Shown here: in pieces, positions 22,747 to 34,640 of the stretch
Layout: every line of letters starts with the position of its first letter
Numbering within the stretch: the first letter of the stretch is position 1
Source of the DNA: Coniferiporia sulphurascens
Lineage: Eukaryota > Basidiomycota > Agaricomycetes > Hymenochaetales > Hymenochaetaceae
Assembly (NCBI GenBank): GCA_002794785.1
Contig: NBBA01000002.1
Span: forward strand, 2,914,001-2,978,000
Direction: 5' to 3'
Length of the DNA: 64,000 nt
The notes under the pieces: generated by a model
What the model was told of the DNA's origin: nothing
Seen by the model: only the letters and a program-made list of their open reading frames with translations
Databases searched by the model: none
Position numbers and translations under genes: made by a program

Positions 22747-24422
22747 TCACAAAGTACTGACGTGAGTTCCGCTATCACTATGCCTGCGAAACTGACGGCC
22801 TCCGGGCTTCCGACCTTCAGTGGAAGAATAAGGCGGTGGTTCATCGGCATCACTGTTTACTCCTGCACTAGCTCGTCGTGCATGTAGGTACTCGATCTTG
22901 TTCAAAGGGAGCGCAACTTGTACCCCTAAAATCCCGGCCTCATCAATGGATTGATGATCGCATTTCTGCGCTTGTCCGGAGCATAGATCGGGCCGGGACT
23001 CGGCCATTATATGGGCACGGTTGAGTTGCTGCCAAATCCGTTCAATTTTCCGGAATAGGTGAAGCTGCCGTTCAGCGGATTTGGAGTGCACTTGCGATCC
23101 CGGATTGCCAGTATGGGTCGGCGCACCCATAGGCTGGAGCTCAGACTCTGTGACGGTCCGTGCGTATGTCGCCATGCTCCCGTCTGATCGCTCAGTTGGA
23201 AACGCTACAGCCCGGGAGAAACTGGACGAGCCGTTATGTATGGGGCCGCCCATATAGGTACTTGCGGGAATCGGTGAGGAATCCCAAATTCCAGTAGTAG
23301 CCTCCCCCCAATCCGATGATGAAGGAAGCCCAGTTGAGGGCCCCAAGCTACGTTCCGCCCCACTGAAATTCTGATTCATAAAGATACTGCGTAGACTTCG
23401 CCGGTACCCGTATAGAATGAGACATATGACAAGAGCAGCGGCTAGGAGTCCTCCCGCCAGCCCTCCGACTGATACGCTGGCTTTCCTGCTGCCGTGAGAA
23501 GAAGGGTTTCCTTGTGAAGGAACTGAGGCAGGGTTGGAATTGGCAGACATTGGAAAGGAGGGTTTCGTGGGTCGTAGGGAGATAGGAACCGTACCCGTTG
23601 ACTGCGAAAGGGTAGGAGGACTTGCCTGGCCCGTTGGCGCCGCCGACCCCGTTAACTGCGAAAGGGTAGGTGGACTTGCTTGACCCGTTGGCGCCGCCGA
23701 CCCCGTTGATTGCGAAAGAGTAGGTGTACTTGCCTGACCCGTTGGCGCCGCCGACGCTACTTCATCATCGGTGCTACGCAAAATTTATGATTGAGCACTC
23801 TTTTTTTAATTGTAGCAGAAGACAACTCACGAGTAGATCAGATAGTCGAAGAGAAACAGTGATGCACTATTACCCGTCGTTTGCATGGTTAATTTATGCA
23901 GCGTATTTGTAATATTTTCGTTGGTGTATGCAGTGACGTTGTATTCGTAGTCCGTGCTTGATGTTGGAGAATGCACGAAAGTTCCCACCACTTCTCCATC
24001 CAGAGAGAAGCTCAAACTGGTAAGCGTCGTCACATGAGGGATGTTATTCGCCAAAATGACGAATACATAGACTGCAGATCCTGAAAGGGAGGATAAGTCT
24101 TGGTCTAACGTACGAGAAGTGCAATGAGAGGCTTACCCGTGAAGTCAACACTCACACTATTCTCATCCGAGTCTTCCGACTGCCGCGTTGAGTCATGCCA
24201 AGTACCTTGGAATGCGAGGGATGGGTCTGGCTGCGCTTCGCAGTCCTTACATGTCGAACCCTGTACCCAACCATACAGGGAAGGACCTTTGTATTTCGGA
24301 AGGACTCCGGTAACTGAATCCCCGAGTTGGTCATCGATAGTTCTGTTGACAAGGATCCCGTATGATGCTTTAAAATGAACGGATAACGAAGCCAACAAGT
24401 GCAAAGTTTTTTTCAAGTACAT
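22747..24422 (-). CDS. family gene F, type I membrane protein with tripled stalk repeat
   Basis: Exons 24422-24137, 24080-23831 and 23773-22747 join to 520 aa, the longest copy. The signal peptide differs from its neighbours (MYLKKTLHLLASLSVHF). The ectodomain has ILVNRTIDDQLGD, CKDC, FQGTWHDST and LFLFDYLIYS. The stalk holds three consecutive 18-residue copies of SAAPTGQASPPTLSQSTG. The helix GLLAAALVICLILYGYRRS follows, then the RQLHLFRKIERIWQQ helix and an EPPPYSS tail, in which PPPY still fits PPxY. About 20 extra residues follow the motif. F is the only gene in the spacer of the large inverted duplication. Its upstream region is related to that of E and G but carries an extra segment of about 80 bp. 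It is intact. Confidence 0.86.
23595..23757 (-). repeat. 54-bp minisatellite, three copies, in frame in gene F
   Basis: Three tandem 54-base units encode 18 residues each (core SAAPTGQAS-PTLSQ-TG). Other family members have one unit here. Copies differ by few bases (for example SQLTG in one copy), so expansion looks recent. Confidence 0.8.
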
Positions 24423-25840
24423 CTCTCAAGGATGAATAACTCGTAGCACTTGGGTCCAAGATACGACTAGAAAGGGAACAAGAGAGGCTCGCCTTCTACT
24501 CAATAAACTATTGTCAGCTTTGGATCCAAGGAGAAAACCGATGCTGACTAGCGCTGAGTGAGATTGCACCAGGTTTTTTTGCATTGCGGTCAACGCCGCT
24601 TTTCAATTGCTTAGTCCGGGACCACGGCATGGTATTGATATAGTGGCGTGTATGGACAGGGTATTTGTGTTCATACTGTTAGTGTCAGACCAGATAACAT
24701 CGGGGATGTGGGTATCATCGGTAGACACGTTAGCATACACGGCAATGTCGAGAACAACATCGAGACGAGACCACAGAGTCGATAAACAAAGGGAGTTGTG
24801 GGGAAACAGCAGACAACAAGCCCGAGTAGATTGACAGCATCTGAGTATTGGCAGCATCTGAGTAGAAGATGCTTTGCGAACTTTTTTAGGAACACTTGGA
24901 TGTGCACACGCACACCAGAACCATTACAAATAAGAGAGGGTCAGACGAGTCGGGAACACCGGTCGTAAAGGGAAAAGCAGTACATTTGAGATCGCAGCGC
25001 ATTAGCTCGGCCTTTAAGTTGTCTCAATTTACTGAAGCAACATCGATTGGATCGTAAGCTCAGTTTGACGCGTGTCTCATTTGGGCGGAAGTAATTAACG
25101 TTTTTCTGTTCCCAAGTTAAGGCGGAGCTTAAGGTAGCTCCTTTTTTGGTTTGCCGATCTGCGGCATTATCCCTACCCTACTGTAATCTCCGTCATTAAT
25201 CTTTCATCCGCGGCAGTATCTCTACAGTACTGGATAACACATACAACCACAACAATTTGCCGTCGAAGTATATGATGTTACAACTACAGGAAGCAATCAG
25301 TTGCAATTTGTCAAGATCAATCATCCGAGTCGATTAAAGGAGAATGGACTGGTTTCCCCTGGAAATGACAACGCGTGCGCACCTCGATCTCGTGCGTCGT
25401 CCGAGTCGCTGTTCGTCCACTAGTTGCGTCTAGTACGTCGTTACCTCGACTCGCCTTAGACATCAGCGCGCGTTATCCGCGCTCTTCACGGCAAGATCTT
25501 TAACTTGTGGTCAACGGGCAGTCAGGCTCAATAGTGACGAGAGCGCACAATATGCTTGTGCAATTGGTTGATGAAACATTTGAAACCATCTCCTGCATCC
25601 GCTAACGTGTCTAACGATGATACCTGCATACCATGGTCCCGGAATGAATTTTAGGGTGGCGGTAAAACGCAATGCTTCTCCTGGTGCAATCCCAGCTCAA
25701 CGTCAATCACCTGGGTTTCTTCTTAATCGCGATTGAATTATTGATTTGAAAATAGTCGACAGGGTAAAAGGCGACGCTCGCGTGTTCCCTCTTTGTCTAA
25801 ACCTTGAACCCGGGTTCTGAGAATAGCCTGGCCTTGCGGG
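24423..25840. other. head-to-head spacer between F and G
   Basis: The spacer includes upstream regions of F and G. The part from about 25190 belongs to the right arm of the inverted duplication. No gene is seen. Confidence 0.55.
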
Positions 25841-27257
25841 ATGCAATTGAGGGCTCCGTACTGGGTGGTCTCATTGTTCGCGTTTTTGGAATTGTCTCGC
25901 GGTGTTCTTGTCAACAGGACCATCGATGACCAACTCGGGGATTCGGTTACCGGAGTCCTTCCAGCATACAATGGCCCTTCCATGAATGGTTGGGTGCAGG
26001 GTTCGGCATGTAAGGACTGCGGAGCGCGGCCAGACCCATCCCTCGCATTCAAAGGTACTTGGCACGACTCAACGTGGAAGCCGGGAGACTCGGACGAGAA
26101 TAGTGTGAGTGTGGGCTTCAAGGGTAAGCTCTTCACTTCTCTCTCCACATATTGGACCCGGATTATAACTCGCAATAGGATCTGCAGTTTATGTATTCGT
26201 TATTCTCGCCAATAATGTCCCTTATGTGACGACACTTACCGGTTTGAGCTTCTCTCTGGATGGAGAAGTGGTGGGAACTTTCATGCATTCTCCAACATCA
26301 AGCACGGACTACGAATACAATATTGCTGCATACACCAACGAAGGCCTTACAAACACGCTGCATAATTTAACCATGCAAACGACGGGTAATAATGCATCAC
26401 TATTTCTCTTCGATTATCTGATTTACTCGTGAGTTGTCTTCTGCTGAAATTTAAAAAAAGAGCTTTAATCACAAATTCTGCGTAGCACCGATGACGAAGT
26501 AACGTCGGCGGCGCCAACGAGTCAGACAGGTCCCCCTACCCTTCCTCAGTCAACGGTCTCGGATCCTGTCTCCCTACGACCCACGAACTCCTCCCTGCCG
26601 ATGCCTGCAGAGTCCAACTCTTTCGCGACTCCTTCTCAAGGCAGCATTTCGCTTCATGGCAAAAAGGAAGCTGGCTTATTAGCCGGGGGACTAGTGGGTG
26701 GACTATTAGTCGGTGTTTTCGTCACTGGCCTCGTTCTATACGGGTGCCGGCGAAAAATACTTAGGTGCATTATGAAACAGAACTCCAGTAGAAAGGAACG
26801 CGGCGTGGGACCTGCAATTGGACTGTCTACATTATCGGATTGGGGGGAGACCACCACCGGAACTTGGAGTTCCTCACCGACTCTCGCAAGTACCTATAAC
26901 GGCGGCTCCATACAATACGGCCTGTCCAAATTCTCGCAGACTGTAACAACGTCTCCGACTGAGCAGTCAGACGGGAATATGGGGAATTACGTGCAGGTCA
27001 CCTCCGAGGCTAAGCTCCAGGTTACGGATGCGCCGACACACAAGCCTGTATCACAAGAGCTCTCCAAACCTGCTGAGCGGCATCTTCAGCTCTTCAGGCA
27101 AATTGAGCGGACTTGGCAACAACCGGGTCCTGGTATTCCGAAAACCGTGTCCAATCTGAGCTCGAGGCATACACGGCGAGGATACGACTTGGGGTTACAT
27201 GTAGTCGCCGATGAGGTTGGGAATTCACAAGAGCGGGTTGTGCACCTTCTGGACTAA
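25841..27257 (+). CDS. family gene G, type I membrane protein lacking the PPxY tail
   Basis: Exons 25841-26123, 26179-26428 and 26486-27257 join to 434 aa. The family's upstream start has mutated (ATA GCC TGG), so I use the next in-frame ATG at 25841. It still leaves a full signal-peptide core (WVVSLFAFLELS). The ectodomain is normal (CKDC, FKGTWHDSTW, LFLFDYLIYS). The stalk reads SNSFATPSQGSISLHG, then the helix VGGLLVGVFVTGLVLYGC, the basic patch RRKILR and the helix HLQLFRQIERTWQQPG. The protein ends early at SQERVVHLLD, so the coiled coil is cut and DEPPPDY is absent. E shares this ending. If PPxY serves turnover, G would escape it. It is intact otherwise. Confidence 0.85.
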
Positions 27258-28107
27258 TTTCTTTGCTCGCGGACGAGTGCAGGGGCAATTGGTGATTAAC
27301 TACCAATTAATTATTCCACTGAAGGCCGGGGTCGCCAGTCTCGCAGACATAGTGATACCGGAACTTTGCCATTTTTCCATTGACTCGCCTGCTCGCCAGG
27401 TCATCTGCAACAGGTCACCGCGGCCCGCATCTCTTCCGCTAACGAGGACGATCCGATAATTTTCACTTATATATTGTTTTATGTAGTCCTTATTTTTTTG
27501 CCTGGATATTTGTTGATGTATTGTCCGGTCTAAAGCAGTGCATATGTACAGCTTATAGTTTTCGTTTCTTGATATTATGCACTTACGATAATCACTACGA
27601 CTCTGTGCGCTCTCAGTGAACAGCTCATTGCAAATACTACCGCACTGAGACTAAATTAGCATAGTCTGATCTTATACTCATCGCTTTTCCAACCAATACG
27701 CTTTAGCAGGTATCTTTCAGTAACACCAGTCCAGTGGCCGATTGTGTAACTGTAGGTTTCGCTTCTTCAAATAGAAGTAATAAAAGTGTCATGAAGGAGG
27801 ACCATCCTGGAATATGCGATAAACCTCTAACAGAAAGCCAAAAGGACTTCTCGCCAGCGAGAAGTCTGCGGAGGTTGTATACAATCACTGTCTATCAGAA
27901 AGCGCAAAGCAAGCGTAACTGAATCCGGGTCTGGTCAATACAAAGCATCAACACTGGATGACTTCTTGTAGGTGTTTGGAACGCGCCCTAAAGTTCTAAA
28001 CCTCTCTGAAAGTCCTCAACCAAAGTTTCGGTCCTGGCCGGACCGCTCCAAACCTCCGGCATCTGGAGAGGGAGTGTCGACCCCACCTTCAGACGACGCT
28101 ACTCTAT
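27258..28107. other. spacer between convergent genes G and H
   Basis: This is the inverted copy of the D-E spacer. No gene is seen. Confidence 0.6.
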
Positions 28108-29654
28108 CTACGGAACCAGGGACCTCCGACCTTCGGAAGTATAATCAGGCGGCGGCTCATCGTCAATATCGTTTGCCCTCACACTCGCTCGCTGCGCATT
28201 CAGGCGCTCGATCCCGTCCAGATGGAGTACAACTTGCTTCCGTAAAACCTCAGCCCCATCAGCATCTCCATATGGCCCTGAGTCGAGTCCTCGTCGTGTT
28301 TGCCCCAAGCCCAAATCGGATGCGGCCCTTGTAGGGCCAAGATTGGGTCGTGGCCTCGTCTGCTCAATTTGCCTGAGGAGCTGAAGCTGCCACTCAGCAG
28401 ATTTGGAGGGCGCTTGTGATCCAGGCTTATGTGTCGGCGCACCCGAAACCCAGAGCTCAGCCTCAGTGGTGGTCTGCGCGTAAGTCGCCATATTCCCGTC
28501 TGACCGCTCGGTTGGAGACGTCACAGTCTGAGAGAAACTGGATGAGCCGTCATATGTGGGGTCGCCCGTGTAAGTCCTTTCGGGAATCGATGAGGAACTC
28601 CAGACTCTGGTAGTGGTTTCCCCGCAATCCGATGATGTAGGAAGCCCAGTTGAGGGCCTCACGCTACCCTCGGCCCTATTGAAGTTCTGATCCATAAGGA
28701 CACTGCGTATTCTTCGCCGGTACCCATATAGAATGAGACCTATGACAAAAGCAGCAGCTAGGAGCCCTCCCGCGAGCCCTCCGGCTGACACGCTGGCTTT
28801 CCTGCTGGCTTTCCTGCTGCCGTAAGAAGTGCTTCCTTGAGAAGGAACCGAGGCAGGGTTGGAATCGGCAGACATTGGAAGGGATGGTTTCGTGGATGGA
28901 AGGGAGACAGGAACCGTACCCGTTGACTGCGGAAGGATAGGGGATCCTGTCTGACTCGTCGGTACTGCCGACGTTACTTCATCATCGGTGCTACGCAAAA
29001 TTTATGATTAAAGCTCTTTTGAAAAAATTGCAGCAGAAGACAACTCACGAGTAAACCAGATAATCAAAGAGAAACAGCGATGCACTATCACCCGTCGTTT
29101 GCATGGTTAAATTATGTAGCGAGTTTGTAAGGTTTTCGTTGGCATATGCAGTGACGTTGTATTCGTAATCCGTGCTCAATGTTGGGGAATGAAAAAAATA
29201 CCCCATCGTTTCCCCGTCCAGAACGAAGCTCAAATTAGTTATCGTATGCGTATCGCGGGAAACAATATTCGCCAAAACGATGAACACAAAGACTGCGGAT
29301 CCTAGAGCGAGCTATAGTTCCCGCTTAATGCGCAGTAAGGACAGTAAAGGACTTACCGGTAAAGCTAACATTCACCATCCTCGCACCCGGGTCTCCCGAA
29401 TGCCAAGTTGCATCATGCCAAGTGCCTTGAAATACGAATGACGAGTCTAAATGCACCAGGCAGTTTTGACACGTCGCACCATAGTTCCAAGAACCTTGGT
29501 ACGTTGGAAGGACTCCAGTCACCGAGTCACCGAGCTCATCATCAACGGTTCTATTGACAAGGATGCCAAGCGATGACTCGAAATGTGCCAGTAATGAAAT
29601 CGCCAGGTATAGGACTTCACGGTGCATCCCCCAAGTCCAAGATAGTCGCAGCAT
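28108..29654 (-). CDS. family gene H, type I membrane protein, mosaic
   Basis: Exons 29654-29357, 29301-29049 and 28990-28108 join to 477 aa. The N-terminus is unusual (MLRLSWTWGMHREVL) and the ectodomain is diverged (ILVNRTVDDELGD, CQNC, FQGTWHDATWHSGD). Exon 2 is one codon longer than in most copies. The stalk resembles F (TKPSLPMSADSNPASVPSQG). From the helix AAAFVIGLILYGYRRRIRS to the end it resembles D, including the tail DEPPPDYTSEGRRSLVP with PPxY. The switch near the stalk-helix border coincides with the end of the inverted-duplication arm. All frames are open, so H is the intact partner of broken D. Confidence 0.86.
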
Positions 29655-31186
29655 TCAAGTTCGGGCTTTCTGGAAAAAGCATGCGAGCTTCGCCACCTTT
29701 TGACCATTTGGTCATGGATCTCCAGAAGGGACGTCGTCAGCCCGGGTCGAGTTGGAACCGCATAACCAAAGACACTGCTTGGTCGTATACGCCCCCGCGC
29801 TATTTCCTACCGGACACTCAACTTCGGGCCAAATATCGATACCGCGTCTGTGCACGAATAGTAGTTCGTATAGTGTCGCATGGTATCGAAGATACGGACA
29901 TCATCGCCAAACACGTTAGCGTCAACCGCACAAATCACAATGTTGAGGTAGGACCTCGAGGGACAGAGGACTGATACAAGGCGACCGGCAGCTTTTTCAC
30001 GATGACTCTTGCCCCTTGCTTGTCCTTGTCAGGCCTTAATGCGCAAGTACGTTGACCCTCAGAAAAATAAAATAAAAATAGGCAGACTTGGATCACCAGC
30101 TGAGAAGAACTGGGTCCAGAATAAACTTGGAAGTGTTCCGGTAGACCGCAGCAATCTTCGAAATATTGCCGCAGTTGGTGACGATAGTTCAGGTGCCTGC
30201 TTACATGATCGTCTTTCGGTCCCGGTTCCGACTGCCCGGCTTTTGGCCTTTTATGGAATGCCGACTCGACTCAGTATTTGCCATCTGCTTGTGTATTCCT
30301 ACCGTCATCGTGCCCTGCTCTCTTTGGTAAAATCAGAAGCATTGTTCCCTTAGTCGGGAAAAGAAATCAAGATTCCCCAATAAAAAGAACTCAATGAACA
30401 CTATAACTATTGGCCGGTTGGCTGCAGATTGCCACCAGACGAGCAAAATACAAAAGGCAGTTCACAGTACGCACCTGCATATTGTGCGTCCGTGTCACCA
30501 ACAAATTCACGTGCTCATTGGATAAATAATTAGTCGCAAAGAGCATCAACTGTGTGTTCTTTTATGATAGCTCGGGAGTTGAGCTGACGGCGCGCCAAGA
30601 CCCAACAGCAACGAATGGCGAACGACTCAAATGCGATGCACAAGCTCTGGAACCTCGGACGTCCCGTACTGATGGTAACCGACACCGTACTTCCAAAGAG
30701 AGCGGATCCATTTCTATCAATTCTCACTGCAACATGGCTATGTCACCTGAGACGAAGCATATGAGCTCCAGTAATAGTGATGATTCACTGTGCTCGCACT
30801 GACGAATCTTGGCCATGATCCTTTGCGGCTCGGGAGGCTAAAAGCAACAATTCCGTTTCGACTCACTGGACCCGAAGATACGCGCAAGTTGAAATCGAGG
30901 GAATCCGAATTATACCTGAAAATGGACGTCGTCATATTAATTCAACAATACATCGAGATGGTATTTGGTCCGGTTTCTCCGAGATAGCGCTGCAAAGATG
31001 ATCACAAAGTATAACAGGTGCCTCATTTAGTACGTTCATTCCAACCCAACGGCAATATTACTCCACACAATCTAAGACATCATTCATCACATCTGTGGCC
31101 TGCTTCCTTTACCTGGAGGTAGCTGTTCGTCAAAAGGCGACCTCGAACGTCTCTTCCCGCCTTAGATCCTGAACCTGCGTGCTGGA
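29655..31186. other. spacer between divergent genes H and I
   Basis: The first 300 bases are related to the upstream region of E, F and G. Frames at 30009-30353 and elsewhere have no exon logic or recognisable motif. This is the border between the left and right subfamilies. Confidence 0.5.
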
Positions 31187-32660
31187 ATGACTTGGTCTCG
31201 GGCGATGCGCTTGAGGACTCTGTACTTAGTGATCTCGTTATTACTACGTCTGGAATTATCGCGCGGCGTTCTTGTCAACAGAACCATCGACGACCAATTC
31301 GGAGATTCGGTTACTGGTGTCCTTCCAACGTACGGAGGTAATGAATGGGAACAAGGAGCAACATGCATGAAATGTTCAGCGCGGCCAGACCCGTCCCGCG
31401 TGTTCCAAAATTCTTGGCACGACGCAACGTGGGTCCCGGGAGACTCGAGCGAAGACATGATGACCGTCAATTTTACTGGTGAGTTCCTCGCTAATTTTCA
31501 TGCCCCTAGTTCCAGGATTATAATCTTTTTTAGGATTTGCGGTTTATGTTTTCATCATCCTGGCAAATAACCTCGGCCGTACGACGACGTCCACTAACCT
31601 GAGCTTTTCTCTGGATGGGGAAATCGTGGGGAATTACGCGCATTCTCCAACGCTATTCACAGACTACGAATACAATGTTACTGCATACGCCAATGACAGC
31701 CTTGTAAACGCCCAGCATACTTTGGTTATGCAAACAGCGGGAGATACTCCGACATTGGTTCTTTTCGACTACGTGATTTATTCGTGAGTCTCTGTACTCG
31801 TCTCTTAAGAAATGATCCTAACCGAGCGTCCCATCGTACATAGCGTTGATGATGACATTCCGGAAGAAAGTCCTTCTTCTGGACTTAACCCTTCTTCGGC
31901 GTCCGGCCAATCCGGTTCTTCCTCAGGGTCCACACCGTCTCCCACGTCAGCACCTACAAAGAACAGCTCTTCCGTGACGACTGCGACATTCGTCTCCGCC
32001 ACCTCTTCTGCCCCGGTTGATAGCCTGCCCGAGAGCGGAAAGAAAGACATTAAAGTAATCGTTGGAGCACTGATAGGCGGACTTGTTGCCTTTACGTTGG
32101 CCAATGGACTACTATTATATAGGTGCCGGCGGAAGAAAAACACTGTCGCCACGCGTAAAAACTATTCCAGTTACGTACATAGCGGAAGAACGCTGACAGG
32201 ACCACCAGAATCTTGGGGGGAGACCTTTACTGGAACCCGGATGTCTTCGTCTATGCTTCCAAGCACTCAAGCGACTTCTACATTCCGCGACCGATCCAGC
32301 TTCATACAAAGCACAATTATGTCTCAAGACCAGCGCCCGAGTAGGGGTAGGGTGATGTACATCCAGGACGCGTCTTCGGATTCACCGGAATTACAAGCAC
32401 GTACCAAATCTGCCGAGCGACGGCTCGACCTCGCTCGGCAAGTTGCATATGTGGGGAGAAACCGCAGTTTGACCTTCCCGAGGGCGGTTCTTGATTTGGG
32501 TTCGAGACAAGCACTACGAGGTCTCGAGATGAGGTCAAATGAAGATATTGATGATACTGAGATTTTACAGGAGCAAATTGTATTGCTTTTAAACGAAGTC
32601 GACCGTCTGCTCGCGCAACGAGAAATGGCAGAGACGTTCCGGGGTAGAGACGAGCGTTGA
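31187..32660 (+). CDS. family gene I, type I membrane protein, early right-subfamily branch
   Basis: Exons 31187-31478, 31534-31783 and 31844-32660 join to 452 aa. The signal peptide is MTWSRAMRLRTLYLVISLLL. The ectodomain has VLVNRTIDDQFGD, CMKC, NSWHDATWVPGD, NLSFSLDGEIVG and LVLFDYVIYS. The stalk is long and Ser/Pro-rich, then comes the helix IVGALIGGLVAFTLANGLLLY and the patch RCRRKKN. The cytoplasmic side has ESWGETFTGTRMSS, SAERRLDLARQV and the coiled coil EILQEQIVLLLNEVDRLLAQ. There is no PPxY: the protein ends at FRGRDER. I combines left-type features (GPPESWGETFTGT) with right-type ectodomain and helix, so it may sit near the root of I-O. It is intact. Confidence 0.86.
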
Positions 32661-34640
32661 TCTTTTTTTCTGTAGAAACTGGGACAATCGAGTCAGTCTC
32701 GCAAGGACGATGGCGTAGCTTGCGTAATTTGTACGAGGTTGAGGCTATCTAAATTATTGAACGATTTCCATGTCTTTGACTATTTGGTCGGATCACGTCT
32801 GTGGAGATGCTCGACCTGCTGATATGTAGAAAAATTCACTTCTGTTCGGCACTAAGGTTAATCTTAAATTAGAGCCGCACTACATGTATGGTTCGAATTC
32901 ACTTGCTTCTTTAGGTCCCTAAGTTTTTGTCAGTTCAAGTTGTTTCACAGTAGAAAGCAAGAACACACTATGTAGTATGCCAGGTAACACGGGGAATAAC
33001 CCTGAATATAGCTGCCTCCCAAACTGTAAATATGATCAAGCATTTGTGATTTGCTATGGTCTTTTACTGCATTTTGAGTAAAGTGTACCTACTTATCCAT
33101 CAACTGTATTGTTTTGGTGATATAGGGGCATGCTGAATCCAGAGTATAGAAGACGGCCATTAGGGAATCATAATTAGCAGACAAATTTACGGTTTCAATA
33201 AGGTTTAGGAAGCGACCATATCTGGATTTGTTCCCCGTGTAATACAATAACCTGGTTGTCATTACCACCAGTTGTTGCGCTTCAGAGTGTAAGTCGGTGC
33301 TGTCTGATGAGTTATACTCAGCTCAGAAAAAACCATAGGACTCCTTTATTAAAAACTACCCGATGGAGACATGGTACTAGTAGTCAGATATAAAACTAAA
33401 ATATGATGTCTTAAGTACCCACCTCAGTCCAAAAAGAAAATACAGAACGTTGAACGAAAATTTCTTCGGACCACATGCTCTATTTGAAAATGGAAAACAA
33501 ACTAATCGCATTCGACTTGCTACAAAATACTTACACTACTTTCGAGAATGCCCTAAATTGCAGTTACTAATCGGGCAGGCGAAGAGTTTGGTGTCATTTC
33601 TGGGCATTTTCTTAGTAGGAATTATCAAATTATCAAACATGTGTTTACGACCTTGTCTAGTCTGCAGCTTTCTCGTCTTTTAAGCTACGATTTTTTCCCT
33701 TAAACAACGAAATAGGCGAAACAGCGAGACGGAAAAAGTTATCGGTTTGCTGCTTGTGCCTTGAACTTGTACAAGGCTTCTGTTCCAGATTGAGCTGAAT
33801 GTTCAAGTCCGACTTTCTGTAAGTTGGTCTCCCACAAAAACGACTCACAGAGTTGCATTCAAAAGGAAAACGCAAGGAGAAGTTTTGGGCCCAGTTCTGG
33901 TCCGTTTAGTGTGATTGTCAATTTCCATCTTCTGATGGACCTTTCAAGTTCTGGCACTGGGCCGATGTCAAAAAGGCAAGGGAACTGATCACCTGGTTAT
34001 GTGATATTACGAGTCCGATTCTGCGGAAGTGCCGGAGCTCACGCAGGAGCTCAAAGCAAATTTCTAAAGTGGCACCTAGGTTTGGGATTGAAGTTCAAAC
34101 GTGTTTAAGGTTTTGTTCAAACACTTAAAAACAGCCTCAAGCACGCCTAAACGAGGCCTTACACAGTGCTCGTACGTCGAGCGTAAACGCTAATAGTAGA
34201 TATGTATTGTATGCTATATACCAAATTAACTTAAATAGAAATAATTATTGAATGGGATTAATAGCACATCTCAGCGTCTATTCATCGAGCATGAGATTCG
34301 TATACAACAGGGAAGAATAAATAGAAAAGGGGGAGTTAAATACTATGAAAGGCAAATTGATCCTCTAAGCTAAATATAGGTATAGTCATATTAATACGGC
34401 CGGCGGCAAATTTGGCTCAGTTTCTCGGAAGCAGCACCTTCAAGTTGCACCTGCAACGCTGATCGCATACTGCTATGAACGTCTCTTCGTGAATGTTCAT
34501 TCCAACTCAACACCAGCTTTCATTGGGACGTCATTCATCACGTTTATGGCCTGCTCCTGGGCCCTTTATTTGGGGGTGTTGGTCGTCAAAAGGCGACCTC
34601 GAGCGTCTCTTTCCCTTAGATCCTGAGCTCGAGTGCTGGA
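32661..34640. other. long AT-rich spacer between I and J
   Basis: Nearly 2 kb without a gene. The last 250 bases resemble the upstream region of I (CAAAAGGCGACCTCGA landmark near 34587 and 31133). The remainder shows no similarity that I can see to other spacers. Confidence 0.5.

Larger units (their letters stand above)
25190..28770. repeat. right arm of the large inverted duplication (G plus H 3' half)
   Basis: This is the reverse complement of 18780-22235 at every scale: G upstream, gene G, the G-H spacer and the 3' half of H. The arm ends where H exon 3 changes from D-like (membrane helix onward) to F-like (stalk). Arm identity looks high but is interrupted by small indels, so the duplication is not brand new. 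Confidence 0.8.
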
